A model generated the notes under the pieces. That model was given only the letters and a program-made list of their open reading frames with translations, ran no database searches and was not told where the DNA came from. Positions 24,158-37,067 of a stretch of 64,000 nucleotides of DNA are shown piece by piece (within the stretch, counting starts at the first letter, position 1; every line of letters begins with the position of its first letter). Position numbers and translations under genes: made by a program. Origin of the DNA: Impatiens glandulifera (lineage: Eukaryota; Streptophyta; Magnoliopsida; Ericales; Balsaminaceae); NCBI RefSeq assembly GCF_907164915.1, contig NW_025919144.1:1-64000 (forward strand), written 5' to 3'.

Positions 24158-25200
24158 ATGGCAAGTGAGAACAGTATAGGACATGTGATTGGAAGATTTG
24201 ATGGGACAGATTATGCCTTCTGGAGAATGCAGATTGAAGATTATCTCTATGGAAAGAAGCTTCATGTTCCTTTGAGTGAGAAACCAGAGAAGATGGATGA
24301 AGCTGAATGGAAACTCCTTGATAGACAGGTTTTGGGAGTTGTCCGATTGACGCTAGCCAAGACGGTTGCTCACAATGTAGCAAAGGAGAAGACCACCATG
24401 GGTCTGATGAAAGCTCTTTCTGATATGTATGAGAAACCATCTGCTAACAACAAGGTACACTTAATGAAAAGACTCTTTTACTTAAGAATGGTTGATGGTA
24501 CTTCTGTCACTACTCATTTGAATGAATTCAATACAATTGTGAATCAATTGCTATCTGTTGAGATTGATTTTGGGGATGAAGTTAGTGCCCTGATTTTGTT
24601 AGCATCTCTACCAAATAGTTGGGAACCTATGAGGGCAGCAATTAGTAATTCAGTTGGAAATGCTAAACTGAAATTTGTTGAAGTTAGAGATCGTATTCTT
24701 GCTGAAGAGGTTCGTAAAATTAATTCTGGTGAAATATTCAAAGGTTCTGCTCTGAATGTGGAAAACAGGGGAAGAGGTAATGATATAAATTTCAATTGAG
24801 GTAAGAGCAGATCTATGTCAAGGAGCAAGATGAGTCAGTCTAAGTCTGGGAGGACATTTGAGTGTTGGAATTGTGGTAAACAGGGTCATCTGAAGAGGAA
24901 CTGCAAAGCACCGAAGAAAAACGGTGATGATAAAAATGATGTAGCCAACGTTGTTACAGAATCAGTCACTAATGCGTTACTTCTGTCTGTTGATAGCCTG
25001 ATAGATTCATGGGTTTTGGACTCAGGAGCGTCTTTCCACACCTCTGCTCACAAAGAATTAATGGAGAATTATGTGGATGGAAACTGTGGAAAAGTTTATC
25101 TCGCAGATGGTGAGCCACTGGATATTGTTAGCATTGGTGACATCAAATTGAAGATGGAAAATGGTTTTGTTTCGAAGATTAATAAGGTGAGACATTTCAG
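24158..25200 (+). pseudogene. Copia gag and protease region
   Basis: The ATG at 24158 opens a UBN2-type gag (FDGTDYAFWRMQIEDYLYG, LMKRLFYLRM and SLPNSWE motifs). A TGA at 24797 interrupts it where an arginine codon is likely. In the same frame come the zinc knuckle CWNCGKQGHLKRNC (24860-24901) and the aspartic protease active site WVLDSGASFHTS (near 25012). A frameshift near 25198 ends the reading. The domain order is normal for Copia (gag, protease, integrase, RT, RNase H). Confidence 0.9.
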
Positions 25201-26657
25201 GTTTAATGCGCAATCTGATTTCTGTCACACAACTTGATGAAGAAGGTCACAATTTCAGTTGTGGAAATGGTGCGTGGAAGGTGACTAAAGGAGCAATTGT
25301 TGTTGCTCGAGGTCATAAAACTGGAACGTTATACACGACTTCAACTTATAGAGAAACAGTTGCTGCTGTAGTTGATGACTCAAAGAACAGTGAGTTGTGG
25401 CATTGCAGGTTGGGCCATATGAGTGAAAAATGGATGAAAATTCTTTTGAAGAATGAACAGATTCTAGAACTGAAGTCTGTTGAACATCAGTTATGTGAAA
25501 ACTGCATTCTTGGAAAACAGAAATGGATGAGTTTCTTAAAGATTGGGAAGGAGCTCAAGAAAGAAAGACTAGAGTTGGTACACACTAATGTGTGGGGACC
25601 TGCACCTGTTTCTTCTATTGGCGAATCATACTACTATGTGACTTTTATAGATGATTCAACAAGAAAAGTATGGGTTTACTTTATGAAGCTCAAGTCTGAA
25701 GTATTTGCTATTTTCAAGAAGTGGAAGGCTTTGGTTGAAAATGAATCAAATCAGAAAGTTAAGTGCTTGAGATCCGACAATGGAGGTGAATATATCAATC
25801 TAGATTTCAAAGAATATTGTGCTGTGAATGGGATCAGTATGGAGAAGACTGTTCCCCGAACGCCTCAAGAGAATGGAGTAGCTGAACGAATGAATCGAAC
25901 ATTGAACGAGCGTGCTAGAAGCATGAGATTGCATGCAAGGCTGCCTAAAACCTTCTGGGCAGAAGCTATTAATACTGCTGCCTATTTGATAAACAGGGGA
26001 CCCTCTATTCCTCTTGAATTCAGAATTCCTGAAGAAGCTTGGAGCAATAAAAGGTAAATCTTTCTTATTTGAAAGTGTTTGGTTGTTTACAATATGTTCA
26101 TATTAATGAATGTGATAGGAGCAAGCTTGATCCAAAGTCTAATAAATGTTTTTTCACTGGTTATGGTGATATCGAGTTTGGTTATCGTTTCTGGGATAAT
26201 CAAAATTGGAAGATCATTCGTAGCAGAAATGTTATCTTCAATGAACAGGTTCTCTACAAAGATTGTGTTGGGAATACATCAGATGGTGATTCCAAGTTGG
26301 AAGAGACTGGTACAGTCGATTTGAGACAATTTTCAGCTGAATATATACCGGTTGTCGAAGAAGAACAATGTGTTGTTGAAGATGAAATCGTTGAGAACGT
26401 GGCCCCAAAGGTAAATCAGCAAACACCAGTTATACAGTTGAGAAGATAATCAAGGAATCAAAAACCAGTTGAGAGGTGGTCTCCATCTCTGAACTATATC
26501 TTGTTGACAGATAGAGGTGAACCTGAATGTTATGAGGAAGCAATACAATCTGATGAATCGATTAAGTGGGAGTCTGCTATGAAAGATGAGATGGACTCTT
26601 TGATGTTGAATCGGACTTAGGAGCTCACTGAGCTACCAAAGGGAAAGAAAGCACTTC
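25201..26657 (+). pseudogene. Copia integrase and start of reverse transcriptase
   Basis: The HHCC zinc finger (HCRLGHM ... CENCILGK) is followed by the integrase core: VHTNVWGP, LRSDNGGEY and ENGVAERMNRT. The first catalytic aspartate of the DDE triad is replaced by asparagine in VHTNVWGP. One A lost from a run near 26050 shifts the frame before YLKVFGC. A TAA near 26447 and a TAG near 26618 are further stops. Reading breaks at 26657, where another element is inserted, and resumes at 31756. Confidence 0.9.
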
Positions 26658-26662
26658 ACAAC
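26658..26662. repeat. Target-site duplication, left (ACAAC)
   Basis: ACAAC directly precedes the inner LTR and recurs at 31751-31755 directly after the inner element. Confidence 0.9.
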
Positions 26663-26724
26663 TGTTAGAAAATAAACCGTTAAGTCATATCAAGTATATT
26701 AATTGGTTTAAATATAACAAGAAG

Positions 26725-26794
26725 GTGTTGTAGCGTAGTGGTAAACACCCATGTCTGTCACACATGTGACCAGGGATCAAATCTCATCGACAGC
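26725..26794 (+). ncRNA. tRNA-Asp-like module inside the LTR
   Basis: The sequence can fold like a tRNA. The acceptor pair is GGTGTTG/CGACAGC (6 of 7 including a wobble), and the D-arm/A-box is TAGCGTAGTGG. A perfect 5-bp anticodon stem (CATGT/ACATG) holds a 7-base loop CTGTCAC with anticodon GTC. The T-loop is degraded (GGGATCAAATCTC). It is probably a tRNA-derived insertion rather than a working tRNA. It is repeated in the 3' LTR. Confidence 0.55.
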
Positions 26795-27100
26795 AAATAA
26801 TACTTAAAGTTTTGCTATTTCAGGGAAGCTAAGCAAAATCCGAAATTACCTATAGGCAAGATCGGTTCGACAATGTATACCGGCTCAGTCAACCGGAGTT
26901 CGGTCAACCGGTTCGGTCAAGAAGTTCAAAATCCGGACAGGTTCAACCTATGTGCAGAAATCTGGACAGGTTCAAGTTCAGGACCGATTGAGTTGTAAAC
27001 CGAAAGAACGGTCAAGAAATCTAACCGATTGAATATCAAACCGGCCAGAAGAAGCTATGAAAAACCTAAAGTCATCCGGAACCGGCTAAAGAAACCTAAC

Positions 27101-27322
27101 CGGTCAAGCTACCAAACCGATCAAGAGTATTCGGAACGTGACCGCACAAAGAGGATCGGCCAAAGCTCAAAACCGGAATCATCAGGAACAAGGAACCGGA
27201 CCGGATGAACAAGAGAACCGACTAAAGAAAACAAACCGGTCAAGCTACCAAACCGATCAAGAGTATTCGGTACGTGACCGCACAGAGAAAGGATCGGCCA
27301 AAGCTCAAAACCGGAATCATCA
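27101..27322. repeat. Two-copy tandem repeat of about 85 bp in the LTR
   Basis: Bases 27101-27184 and 27237-27322 are nearly identical (CGGTCAAGCTACCAAACCGA ... AACCGGAATCATCA). The 3' LTR has the same pair at 30443-30526 and 30579-30664. Confidence 0.93.
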
Positions 27323-27611
27323 AACAGCCGATCATCCACAAAAGAATAACCGGAAGAAGTCCGGTTACTTCACTACCAAAGACATTCGGTCAAGTCAAAT
27401 GACCGACCAGTACAAGAAGACAATTTGGGTATCTGTTGAGAATGATACCAAAGGAACAGACTGAATACTTCCATATCCATGCAAGTCTGAGGAAAGACTG
27501 CAGGCTGCAGAAAATAGTACTACCGGATCCTTCTACTTCGGGATAAGCCAGAGAGGAGATCTTCAAAGTACAGACAACTGTCCAAGCAGACAGAGCCTAC
27601 AATGAGTAAAA

Positions 27612-27715
27612 GACAAACCCGGCAGGTTTGCTCTACAGACCGGCAGGTCTGAAACAGGATGCCAGGTCTGAGATTGACTGTCAGGTCTGAGGAGAAGACC
27701 GGCAGGTCTGAGACA
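27612..27715. repeat. Palindrome cluster, CAGACCGGCAGGTCTG type
   Basis: Four or five copies of a short palindrome or its half: AAACCCGGCAGGTTT, CAGACCGGCAGGTCTG, GCCAGGTCTG, GTCAGGTCTG and AGACCGGCAGGTCTG. The layout parallels the TTAGAC palindromes of the related LTR at 11256. The 3' LTR repeats it at about 30954-31057. Confidence 0.85.
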
Positions 27716-27784
27716 CTGAATCACTGCACCGCTGACCAGCCAATCAGATTCAAGGAAGTGAAATATGACCGTTGGCATATTTCA

Positions 27785-27795
27785 CCTATAAAAGG
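27785..27795 (+). promoter_or_regulatory. LTR TATA box
   Basis: CCTATAAAAGG, about 70 bp after the palindrome cluster. Transcription probably starts about 30 bp downstream. Confidence 0.7.
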
Positions 27796-28411
27796 AGGCA
27801 GTTGAAGAAGAGTAAATGCAGTTACTAAAGCAACAAAAGTGGGACATTAAGTGAGACAAGTGAAGCGTTGAGAGCATTTACTACAAGTGATAACAGTGTG
27901 GTATTCTAAGAAAGCCTAAGTGCTAAATTCTAAGTGTGTGCTACAATTTCGGTGTGAATTGTAAGAGTGTTATCGAGCAGGAAATAAGTCTCGATCGGAT
28001 TGTATTTGTATTCCTTAGTGAATATCCTTCTCGCGGTTTCGAGAGGAAGGGGTGACGTAGGAGTTTTATCTCCGAACATCCATAAAATCTGTTGTGTTAT
28101 TTACTTTCTGTTGGCTTCATTACATAACCGACTCTATACTAACCATACCGAATATCCAGATAACCGAAACCGACCCACCATTCTTCAAATCTCCATCATC
28201 CGAAACCGACTCCGCCTATCATACACGTGTACCGCTTCAACTTGAAAGCAAACCTCTTCCGCGCTTGAACCTAGTTCAAGGGTTTGTGACAGGTTGTGTA
28301 GTATTGAAACCCCGGTGTTAATCTCTAACCGGATTAACCACCACCCTACGAGTGAGAACCGCTAACCGGTCCAACCCCCGGTCCACCAGCGGCGACCTAG
28401 ATCCTAACAAT

Positions 28412-28423
28412 TGGTATCAGAGC
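28412..28423 (+). promoter_or_regulatory. Primer-binding site of the nested element
   Basis: TGGTATCAGAGC lies two bases after the LTR end. Confidence 0.88.
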
Positions 28424-28448
28424 AGGCAGTTTCAATACTCAAGCAAAC

Positions 28449-29639
28449 ATGTATCAGGATAGGCCTCCAATGCTAGAAGGTGAAGACTTTGCCAACTGGA
28501 AGGCACGGATGTATCTACATCTAATCACCTTGGATGATGAAATGGAGTCCATTCTAACCGAAGGACCGATATTCATTGATAAAGATAGAAAAGAATGGAC
28601 GGCTGAAGATAGGAGAAGGAACAATCTGGACAACCATGCAAGAAACCGGATCTCCAACAGCGTAGACAGAAACACATATTGCAAGATCAGAGATTGCAAA
28701 ACCGCGAAGGAGACATGGAACACAGTTATCCAGATCTTCGAGGGAAATGAAAGAACCAAGGAAAACAAGTGGGAATGCAGAAAACCGAGGAGAGATGACC
28801 GGAAACCGGACAATCAAAATAACCGAAATAACTATCAACAAACCGGTGAAGGAAGTAAGGTACCGAAAGCACTAATAGCCGACGATGGTGGAAGTTTGTG
28901 GGCTCGCAGTGACAGCGATGATGAGCTCACGTGCCTCATGGCAAATGAGGAACAGGTATTTGATTCCCCCTATGATGAATTTACTAAAGATGAGTTATAT
29001 GAAGCATTGAATGACATGGTCGAAGAATATAAGAACCTACTGGCCATGCTACCTAAGCACCTCAACATTAGAACCGATCCCATAATACCCACTACGACAG
29101 AACCAGAGGTACTTATCATAACCGAACCGGAAGCCATACAACCTGATGATACTCCTACTCTAGAAACCGAGTTAGATCCCAAGACCGAACAATCTAGTGA
29201 ACCTACTAGGGAACTGACCAAGGAAGAAGAGGAGACCGCATACTATAGGGAAGAGAAGCTAAAATACGATTATGTTGGTCCAACCGACTCATGGCTTGAC
29301 CCTGAGAAAAGAAAAGCCGAAATCCTCAGATATAAGAAAAACTTCCCTGAACCGCGTAGGTCAAACCACAGATCACCGAATCAAAGACCACCATTTAGGA
29401 CATTTGAAGGAAAACCGAAATACACGAGACCGAGCGCCAAAAGGACAGTTAAAACCCTAGCAAAGAAAGCTATCCGATTTATTAAAGTTTGGATACCCAA
29501 GGGACTAATCAACCGCGGACCCAAAGAAAAATGGGAACCAGATTTTCTATTGTCTATGAATGTAGGTAAATCAAGACAAAGGCTTGGAAAAGACAACATT
29601 GCATTCGGACAGCCGGCTGCTGACAGACACATCACATGA
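28449..29639 (+). CDS. Gag-derived protein of the nested element
   Basis: A 396-residue ORF opens MYQDRPPMLEGEDFANWKAR. Its first 115 residues are related to the gag at 59209 (shared ILTEGP/VTEGP, RRNNLDN/RQNNLNN and EGNE..K). The middle of the capsid is missing: the sequence jumps from EGNERTKENK straight to ECRKPRR, the end of a zinc knuckle, so the knuckle itself is gone. A long acidic tail and VWIPKGLINRGPKEKW follow, as in the other gag. It is open throughout despite the deletion. It could be expressed from the LTR, but it lacks parts expected for particle assembly. Confidence 0.8.
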   Translation: MYQDRPPMLEGEDFANWKARMYLHLITLDDEMESILTEGPIFIDKDRKEWTAEDRRRNNLDNHARNRISNSVDRNTYCKIRDCKTAKETWNTVIQIFEGNERTKENKWECRKPRRDDRKPDNQNNRNNYQQTGEGSKVPKALIADDGGSLWARSDSDDELTCLMANEEQVFDSPYDEFTKDELYEALNDMVEEYKNLLAMLPKHLNIRTDPIIPTTTEPEVLIITEPEAIQPDDTPTLETELDPKTEQSSEPTRELTKEEEETAYYREEKLKYDYVGPTDSWLDPEKRKAEILRYKKNFPEPRRSNHRSPNQRPPFRTFEGKPKYTRPSAKRTVKTLAKKAIRFIKVWIPKGLINRGPKEKWEPDFLLSMNVGKSRQRLGKDNIAFGQPAADRHIT

Positions 29640-30003
29640 AGGGAACAAGCATGAAGTGGCTAACATCCTCACAAAGCCACTTCTCGAGTCTAAGTTTTCT
29701 TCCCTTAGAAATATTTTAGAATTATTAGATTAAACCGGCCAAACAAACATAAGATTTTTAAACCAGCCTACTTCTTACTTCTTGCATGGTTTTGAATATC
29801 TATTCTAAATAATCAAAAAGGGAGAAATTGTTAGATAAAAGATAAAGACTCTTCCAAAACCTTTCTCAAAATTTTCTCCCAAAACTTTTCGAAAAATTCT
29901 CTAAGTCTTTTTCAAAAACCGGACAAACAAAAACAACCGGCCTACGGTTGCAAACTTACATGATTTTGATAATTTTAAATAAAATAATCAAAAAGGGAGA
30001 AAT
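29640..30003 (+). pseudogene. Residual pol tail and polypurine tract
   Basis: Bases about 29640-29735 read HEVANILTKPLLESKFSS, the very end of a Copia RNase H. All of protease, integrase and RT has been lost between gag and this tail. The polypurine tract AAAAAGGGAGAAAT (29990-30003) abuts the 3' LTR. An exact 29-bp copy of the tract plus the first 7 LTR bases is at 29807-29835. Confidence 0.8.
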
Positions 30004-31750
30004 TGTTAGAAAATAAACCGTTAAGTCATATCAAGTATATTAATTGGTTTAAATATAACAAGAAGGTGTTGTAGCGTAGTGGTAAACACCCATGTCTGTC
30101 ACACATGTGACCAGGGATCAAATCTCATCGACAGCAAATAATACTTAAAGTTTTGCTATTTCAGGGAAGCTAAGCAAAATCCGAAATTTACCTATAGGCA
30201 AGATCGGTTCGACAATGTATACCGGCTCAGTCAACCGGAGTTCGGTCAACCGGTTCGGTCAAGAAGTTCAAAATCCGGACAGGTTCAACCTATGTGCAGA
30301 AATCCGGACAGGTTCAAGTTCAGGACCGATTGAGTTGTAAACCGAAAGAACGGTCAAGAAATCTAACCGATTGAATATCAAACCGGCCAGAAGAAGCTAT
30401 GAAAAACCTAAAGTCATCCGGAACCGGCTAAAGAAACCTAACCGGTCAAGCTACCAAACCGATCAAGAGTATTCGGAACGTGACCGCACAAAGAGGATCG
30501 GCCAAAGCTCAAAACCAGAATCATCAGGAACAAGGAACCGGACCGGATGAACAAGAGAACCGACTAAAGAAAACAAACCGGTCAAGCTACCAAACCGATC
30601 AAGAGTATTCGGTACGTGACCGCACAGAGAAAGGATCGGCCAAAGCTCAAAACCGGAATCATCAAACAGCCGATCATCCACAAAAGAATAACCGGAAGAA
30701 GTCCGGTTACTTCACTACCAAAGACATTCGGTCAAGTCAAATGACCGACCAGTACAAGAAGACAATTTGGGTATCTGTTGAGAATGATACCAAAGGAACA
30801 GACTGAATACTTCCATATCCATGCAAGTCTGAGGAAAGACTGCAGGCTGCAGAAAATAGTACTACCGGATCCTTCTACTTCGGGATAAGCCAGAGAGGAG
30901 ATCTTCAAAGTACAGACAACTGTCCAAGCAGACAGAGCCTACAATGAGTAAAAGACAAACCCGGCAGGTTTGCTCTACAGACCGGCAGGTCTGAAACAGG
31001 ATGCCAGGTCTGAGATTGACTGTCAGGTCTGAGGAGAAGACCGGCAGGTCTGAGACACTGAATCACTGCACCGCTGACCAGCCAATCAGATTCAAGGAAG
31101 TGAAATATGACCGTTGGCATATTTCACCTATAAAAGGAGGCAGTTGAAGAAGAGTAAATGCAGTTACTAAAGCAACAAAAGTGGGACATTAAGTGAGACA
31201 AGTGAAGCGTTGAGAGCATTTACTACAAGTGATAACAGTGTGTATTCTAAGAAAGCCTAAGTGCTAAATTCTAAGTGTGTGCTACAATTTCGGTGTGAAT
31301 TGTAAGAGTGTTATCGAGCAGGAAATAAGTCTCGATCGGATTGTATTTGTATTCCTTAGTGAATATCCTTCTCGCGGTTTCGAGAGGAAGGGGTGACGTA
31401 GGAGTTTTATCTCCGAACATCCATAGAATCTGTTGTGTTATTTACTTTCTGTTGGCTTCATTACATAACCGACTCTATACTAACCATACCGAATATCCAG
31501 ATAACCGAAACCGACCCACCATTCTTCAAATCTCCATCATCCGAAACCGACTCCGCCTATCATACACGTGTACCGCTTCAACTTGAAAGCAAACCTCTTC
31601 CGCGCTTGAACCTAGTTCAAGGGTTTGTGACAGGTTGTGTAGTATTGAAACCCCGGTGTTAATCTCTAACCGGATTAACCACCACCCTACGAGTGAGAAC
31701 CGCTAACCGGTCCAACCCCCGGTCCACCAGCGGCGACCTAGATCCTAACA
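30004..31750 (+). mobile_element. 3' LTR (1747 bp) of the nested element
   Basis: Near-identical to 26663-28409. The tRNA-like module lies at 30066-30135 and the TATA box at 31127-31137. ACAAC (31751-31755) follows as the target-site duplication. Confidence 0.95.
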
Positions 31751-31755
31751 ACAAC

Positions 31756-33154
31756 AAATGGGTCTTCAGGATTAAAGAAGATCATGATAAAACCATGAGG
31801 TACAAGGCAATGTTGGTTGTGAAAGGATTTCAACAGAAAGAAGGTATTGACTACAATGAGATCTTCTCTCCAGTAGTTAAATTGATGACAATTAGTACTA
31901 TTTTGAGTTTGGTTGTGAAAGAAGACCTTCATCTTCAACAAATGGATGTCAAAACTGCTTTTCTTCATGGTGATTTAGATGAAGAGATTTATATGCGACA
32001 ACCAGAAGGATTTGAAATCAAAGGAAAAGATGAGCTTGTGTGTAAGCTTCAGAAGAGTGTATGGTTTGAAACAGGCTCCAAGGCAATGGTACAAAAAGTT
32101 CGATAGCTTCATGAAAAGTAACAATTTTTTGAGGTGTGAAGCTGATCATTGCTGCTATATCAAGAGGTTTGATAAATCTTACATTATTCTTCTTCTCTAC
32201 GTTGATGACATGTTGATTGCTGGAGCAAGCTTGTATGAGATTAACAAGCTCAAGAAAGAGTTGTCTGAAAAGTTTGCAATGAAGGGTTTGGGTGCTGCTA
32301 AACAAATCTTTGGGATGAGAATTTTCAGGGATGAAGAAGTTCTCAAGCTTTCACGAGAAGAATATGTGAAGAAAGTTCTTAGCAGGTTCAACTTGTATGA
32401 TGCAAAACCAGTTACTACCTCCTTAGCTAGTCACTTCAGACTATCTAAAGATCAGTCGCCTTCAACAAAGGAAGAGAAAAATTACATGGCCACTGTTTCG
32501 TATGCCTCTGCCATTGGTTGTATTATGTATGCGATGGTTTGCACAAGACCAGACATAGCACATGCAGTGGGAGTTGTTAGCAGATTCATGAGCAACCCGG
32601 GTAGACAACATTGGAAAGCAGTAAAGTGGATACTACGATACTTAAGAGGAAGTACGGGTCTCGCTTTGTGTTTTCGAAAGTCTAATATGGGTTTAGAAGG
32701 ATATGTTGATGCTGACAATGGTGGTGATGTTGATAGTAGGAAGAGCACAACAGGGTACATTTATACTCTGGGAGGTACTGCAATCAGTTGGGTATCAAAA
32801 TTGCAGAAGATTGTTGCTCTTTCTAGTTGTGAGGCAAAGTATGTTGCTGTAACAGAAGCTGTTAAGGAAATGATGTGGTTACAACCCTTTTTGCGAGAAT
32901 TGGGTCAAGACTACGAGGGAAGTGTGTTGCGATGCGACAGTTAGAGTGCCATTCATTTGGCAAAGAATCCTGTTTATTATGGCAGGACGAAGCATATACA
33001 GGTTCGTTATCATTTCATCTAGTCAGCTTTAGAAGATGGAGTATTAGCTCTTGAGAAGATTCCCGGGAGTGAGAATCCAGCTGATATGTTGACGAAAGCT
33101 ATGACAAATGAGAAACTGAAGTTGTGTGCAACTTCAGTTGGTCTTCTCCGTTAA
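31756..33154 (+). pseudogene. Copia reverse transcriptase and RNase H
   Basis: This is the continuation of the polyprotein broken at 26657. RT motifs include KWVFRIKED, MDVKTAFLHGDL, YGLKQAPRQWY and the catalytic YVDDM (near 32200). RNase H shows GYVDADNGGDVDSRKSTTGYIY, LSSCEAKYVA and a NPADMLTKAM end. A frameshift lies near 32060, with stops at 32942 and about 33020. The protein ends at TAA 33152-33154, 50 bp before the polypurine tract. Confidence 0.92.
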
Positions 33155-33205
33155 GACACCGAATGGAAAGCCACTACCGATCGAGAGATGATGAAGTTAG
33201 TCTCC

Positions 33206-33216
33206 AAGTGGGAGAT
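33206..33216 (+). promoter_or_regulatory. Polypurine tract of plus-strand Copia
   Basis: AAGTGGGAGAT directly precedes the 3' LTR. Confidence 0.8.
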
Positions 33217-33580
33217 TGTTGAGTTATGGAGCCTACACTTATAATAAATTCTACATTGTTAATTAGAGTTTATTGGGTTTTCTTTTTTTGGTTTTGGGCT
33301 TGGGCCTGACCAAAGTTATTTAGGTTTATTACCTGAATGTTTACCCTATAAATATGTGATTATTAAGGGTTTACATGGGTAGACAGAATTCTAGAGAGAT
33401 AAAGTGTGAGGCAAAAACTCTGTATTCCTTCTTCTTCTTCATAGTAAATCTGGTGGTGGCTGAAGTGGATGTAGCTCAATTTGAGTGAACCACTATAAAT
33501 CTGTGTGTTCTTGTGTTCTTCTTTCTTGTGTTTTTACAGATTGTTTTCAGCAGGTCAGATTTGGGAGATACAAATCCTAA
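33217..33580 (+). mobile_element. 3' LTR of plus-strand Copia element
   Basis: It pairs with 23748-24114. The last bases read AAATCCTAA and the expected terminal CA is replaced, so the right end is altered. No short target-site duplication is seen; instead a 365-bp repeat of the left flank begins 10 bp further on. Confidence 0.9.
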
Positions 33581-33590
33581 ATATATTGGT

Positions 33591-33955
33591 ATCAATTTTG
33601 TTTATTTTGTATTGGTGAAAGGATTATCAAATCATCTTCAATTGTCTGTTTTCAAGGAAATCTGAAAAACTACCTACTACACACTAACTGCATTATAAAA
33701 ATATCAGTCACTAAATACACTAACTATGTATTTAATAGACATGTGCATTAGTATTTCAAAAAAATTCAATCTTCAAACCTTTGGTCATTATGTCAATCAC
33801 TTGTTCATCGGACCTACATTGAATTAAATCGATTAACTTATCATTAGACAACTCTCTAATGTAATGATATCGAATGTGTATATTTTTACTTCTTCCATGC
33901 AAAACTGTATTTTTTGAAAGTTAGATGGTAGAAGCATTGTTACAATACACAGTAG
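33591..33955 (-). pseudogene. Copia RNase H 3' fragment, right copy of the flanking repeat
   Basis: Same sequence as 23380-23747 with six or so substitutions and two indels. Here it continues without a break into more RNase H sequence (YCNNAST motif across 33940-33970 on the minus strand) up to the organelle insertion. Confidence 0.85.
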
Positions 33956-33965
33956 TATACTTTTT

Positions 33966-35053
<1,088 letters not shown>

Positions 35054-35060
35054 TGGCTAG

Positions 35061-36471
<1,411 letters not shown>

Positions 36472-37067
36472 TGTTGGAATTATTTCCAATATTTGGGTAC
36501 ATATATAATTTAATAATTGTATATTAGTTGTTATCATAATAAAGATTAAAGCCCAAATAAAGTGATCTATTAAAGTATAAAGGTTATGGGCTTATTTGGA
36601 CATCTATAATAAATATGGGGACATATTTGTGTAGAAGCAGAAATACCATTCATTATTTCGTTGATGGGCCGAATAATAAATGGGTATATTAGGGCTTGGT
36701 CCCCAACCCATATAGATAGCCAGCCTATTTGTTTCTCTCATCGAACAATAAGGATTTAGTTCATCTCTCAAGAACTCTCAAGAAGGCTATCGATATAGGG
36801 TTGGAAGACTTAAACCCCACCCACATCAAACATTCTAATCCAGGTCCAGATCCAGAACGAGAAGATTCACATTCAGATTCAGGTCCAGATCCAAGATCAA
36901 GAAGAAGAGAATAACGAAGAATGGCTTAATGGACCGTTCTTCATTCTAGATCCAGGTACGTTTCTGCAATTACAGTTTATCTCGATTTATTGACATAGAG
37001 TACTAAAAAATATAGAACTAAAGAATATAGAACTAAAGAATAAAGATTTAGATTAAAGATTCTAACA
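36472..37067 (+). mobile_element. 5' LTR (596 bp) of a degenerate LTR element
   Basis: TGTTGGAATT...ATTCTAACA. It pairs with 41658-42238; about six substitutions, and one extra 15-bp unit in this copy near its end. A Met-tRNA primer-binding site (TGGTATCAGAGCC) is at 37070-37082. Confidence 0.93.

Larger units (their letters stand above)
26663..28409 (+). mobile_element. 5' LTR (1747 bp) of the nested gag-only element
   Basis: TGTTAGAAAATAAACC...GATCCTAACA. It is identical in length to the 3' LTR at 30004-31750, with five differences found by eye (three substitutions, two single-base indels), so insertion was recent. It contains an Asp-tRNA-like module, an 85-bp tandem repeat, a palindrome cluster and a TATA box. 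Confidence 0.95.

Noticed and set aside
26725..26794. Functional tRNA-Asp gene
   Set aside because: The T-arm is degraded and the sequence sits inside a repeated LTR.
27121..27464. ORFs of 60-110 codons inside the 1747-bp LTRs (also 27563-27778, 28000-28321 and 3' LTR equivalents)
   Set aside because: No family resemblance, located in LTR regulatory DNA, and on both strands.
36729..36914. 61-codon ORF repeated at 41915
   Set aside because: It lies within the LTR pair; Asp-Pro-rich by repeat composition.
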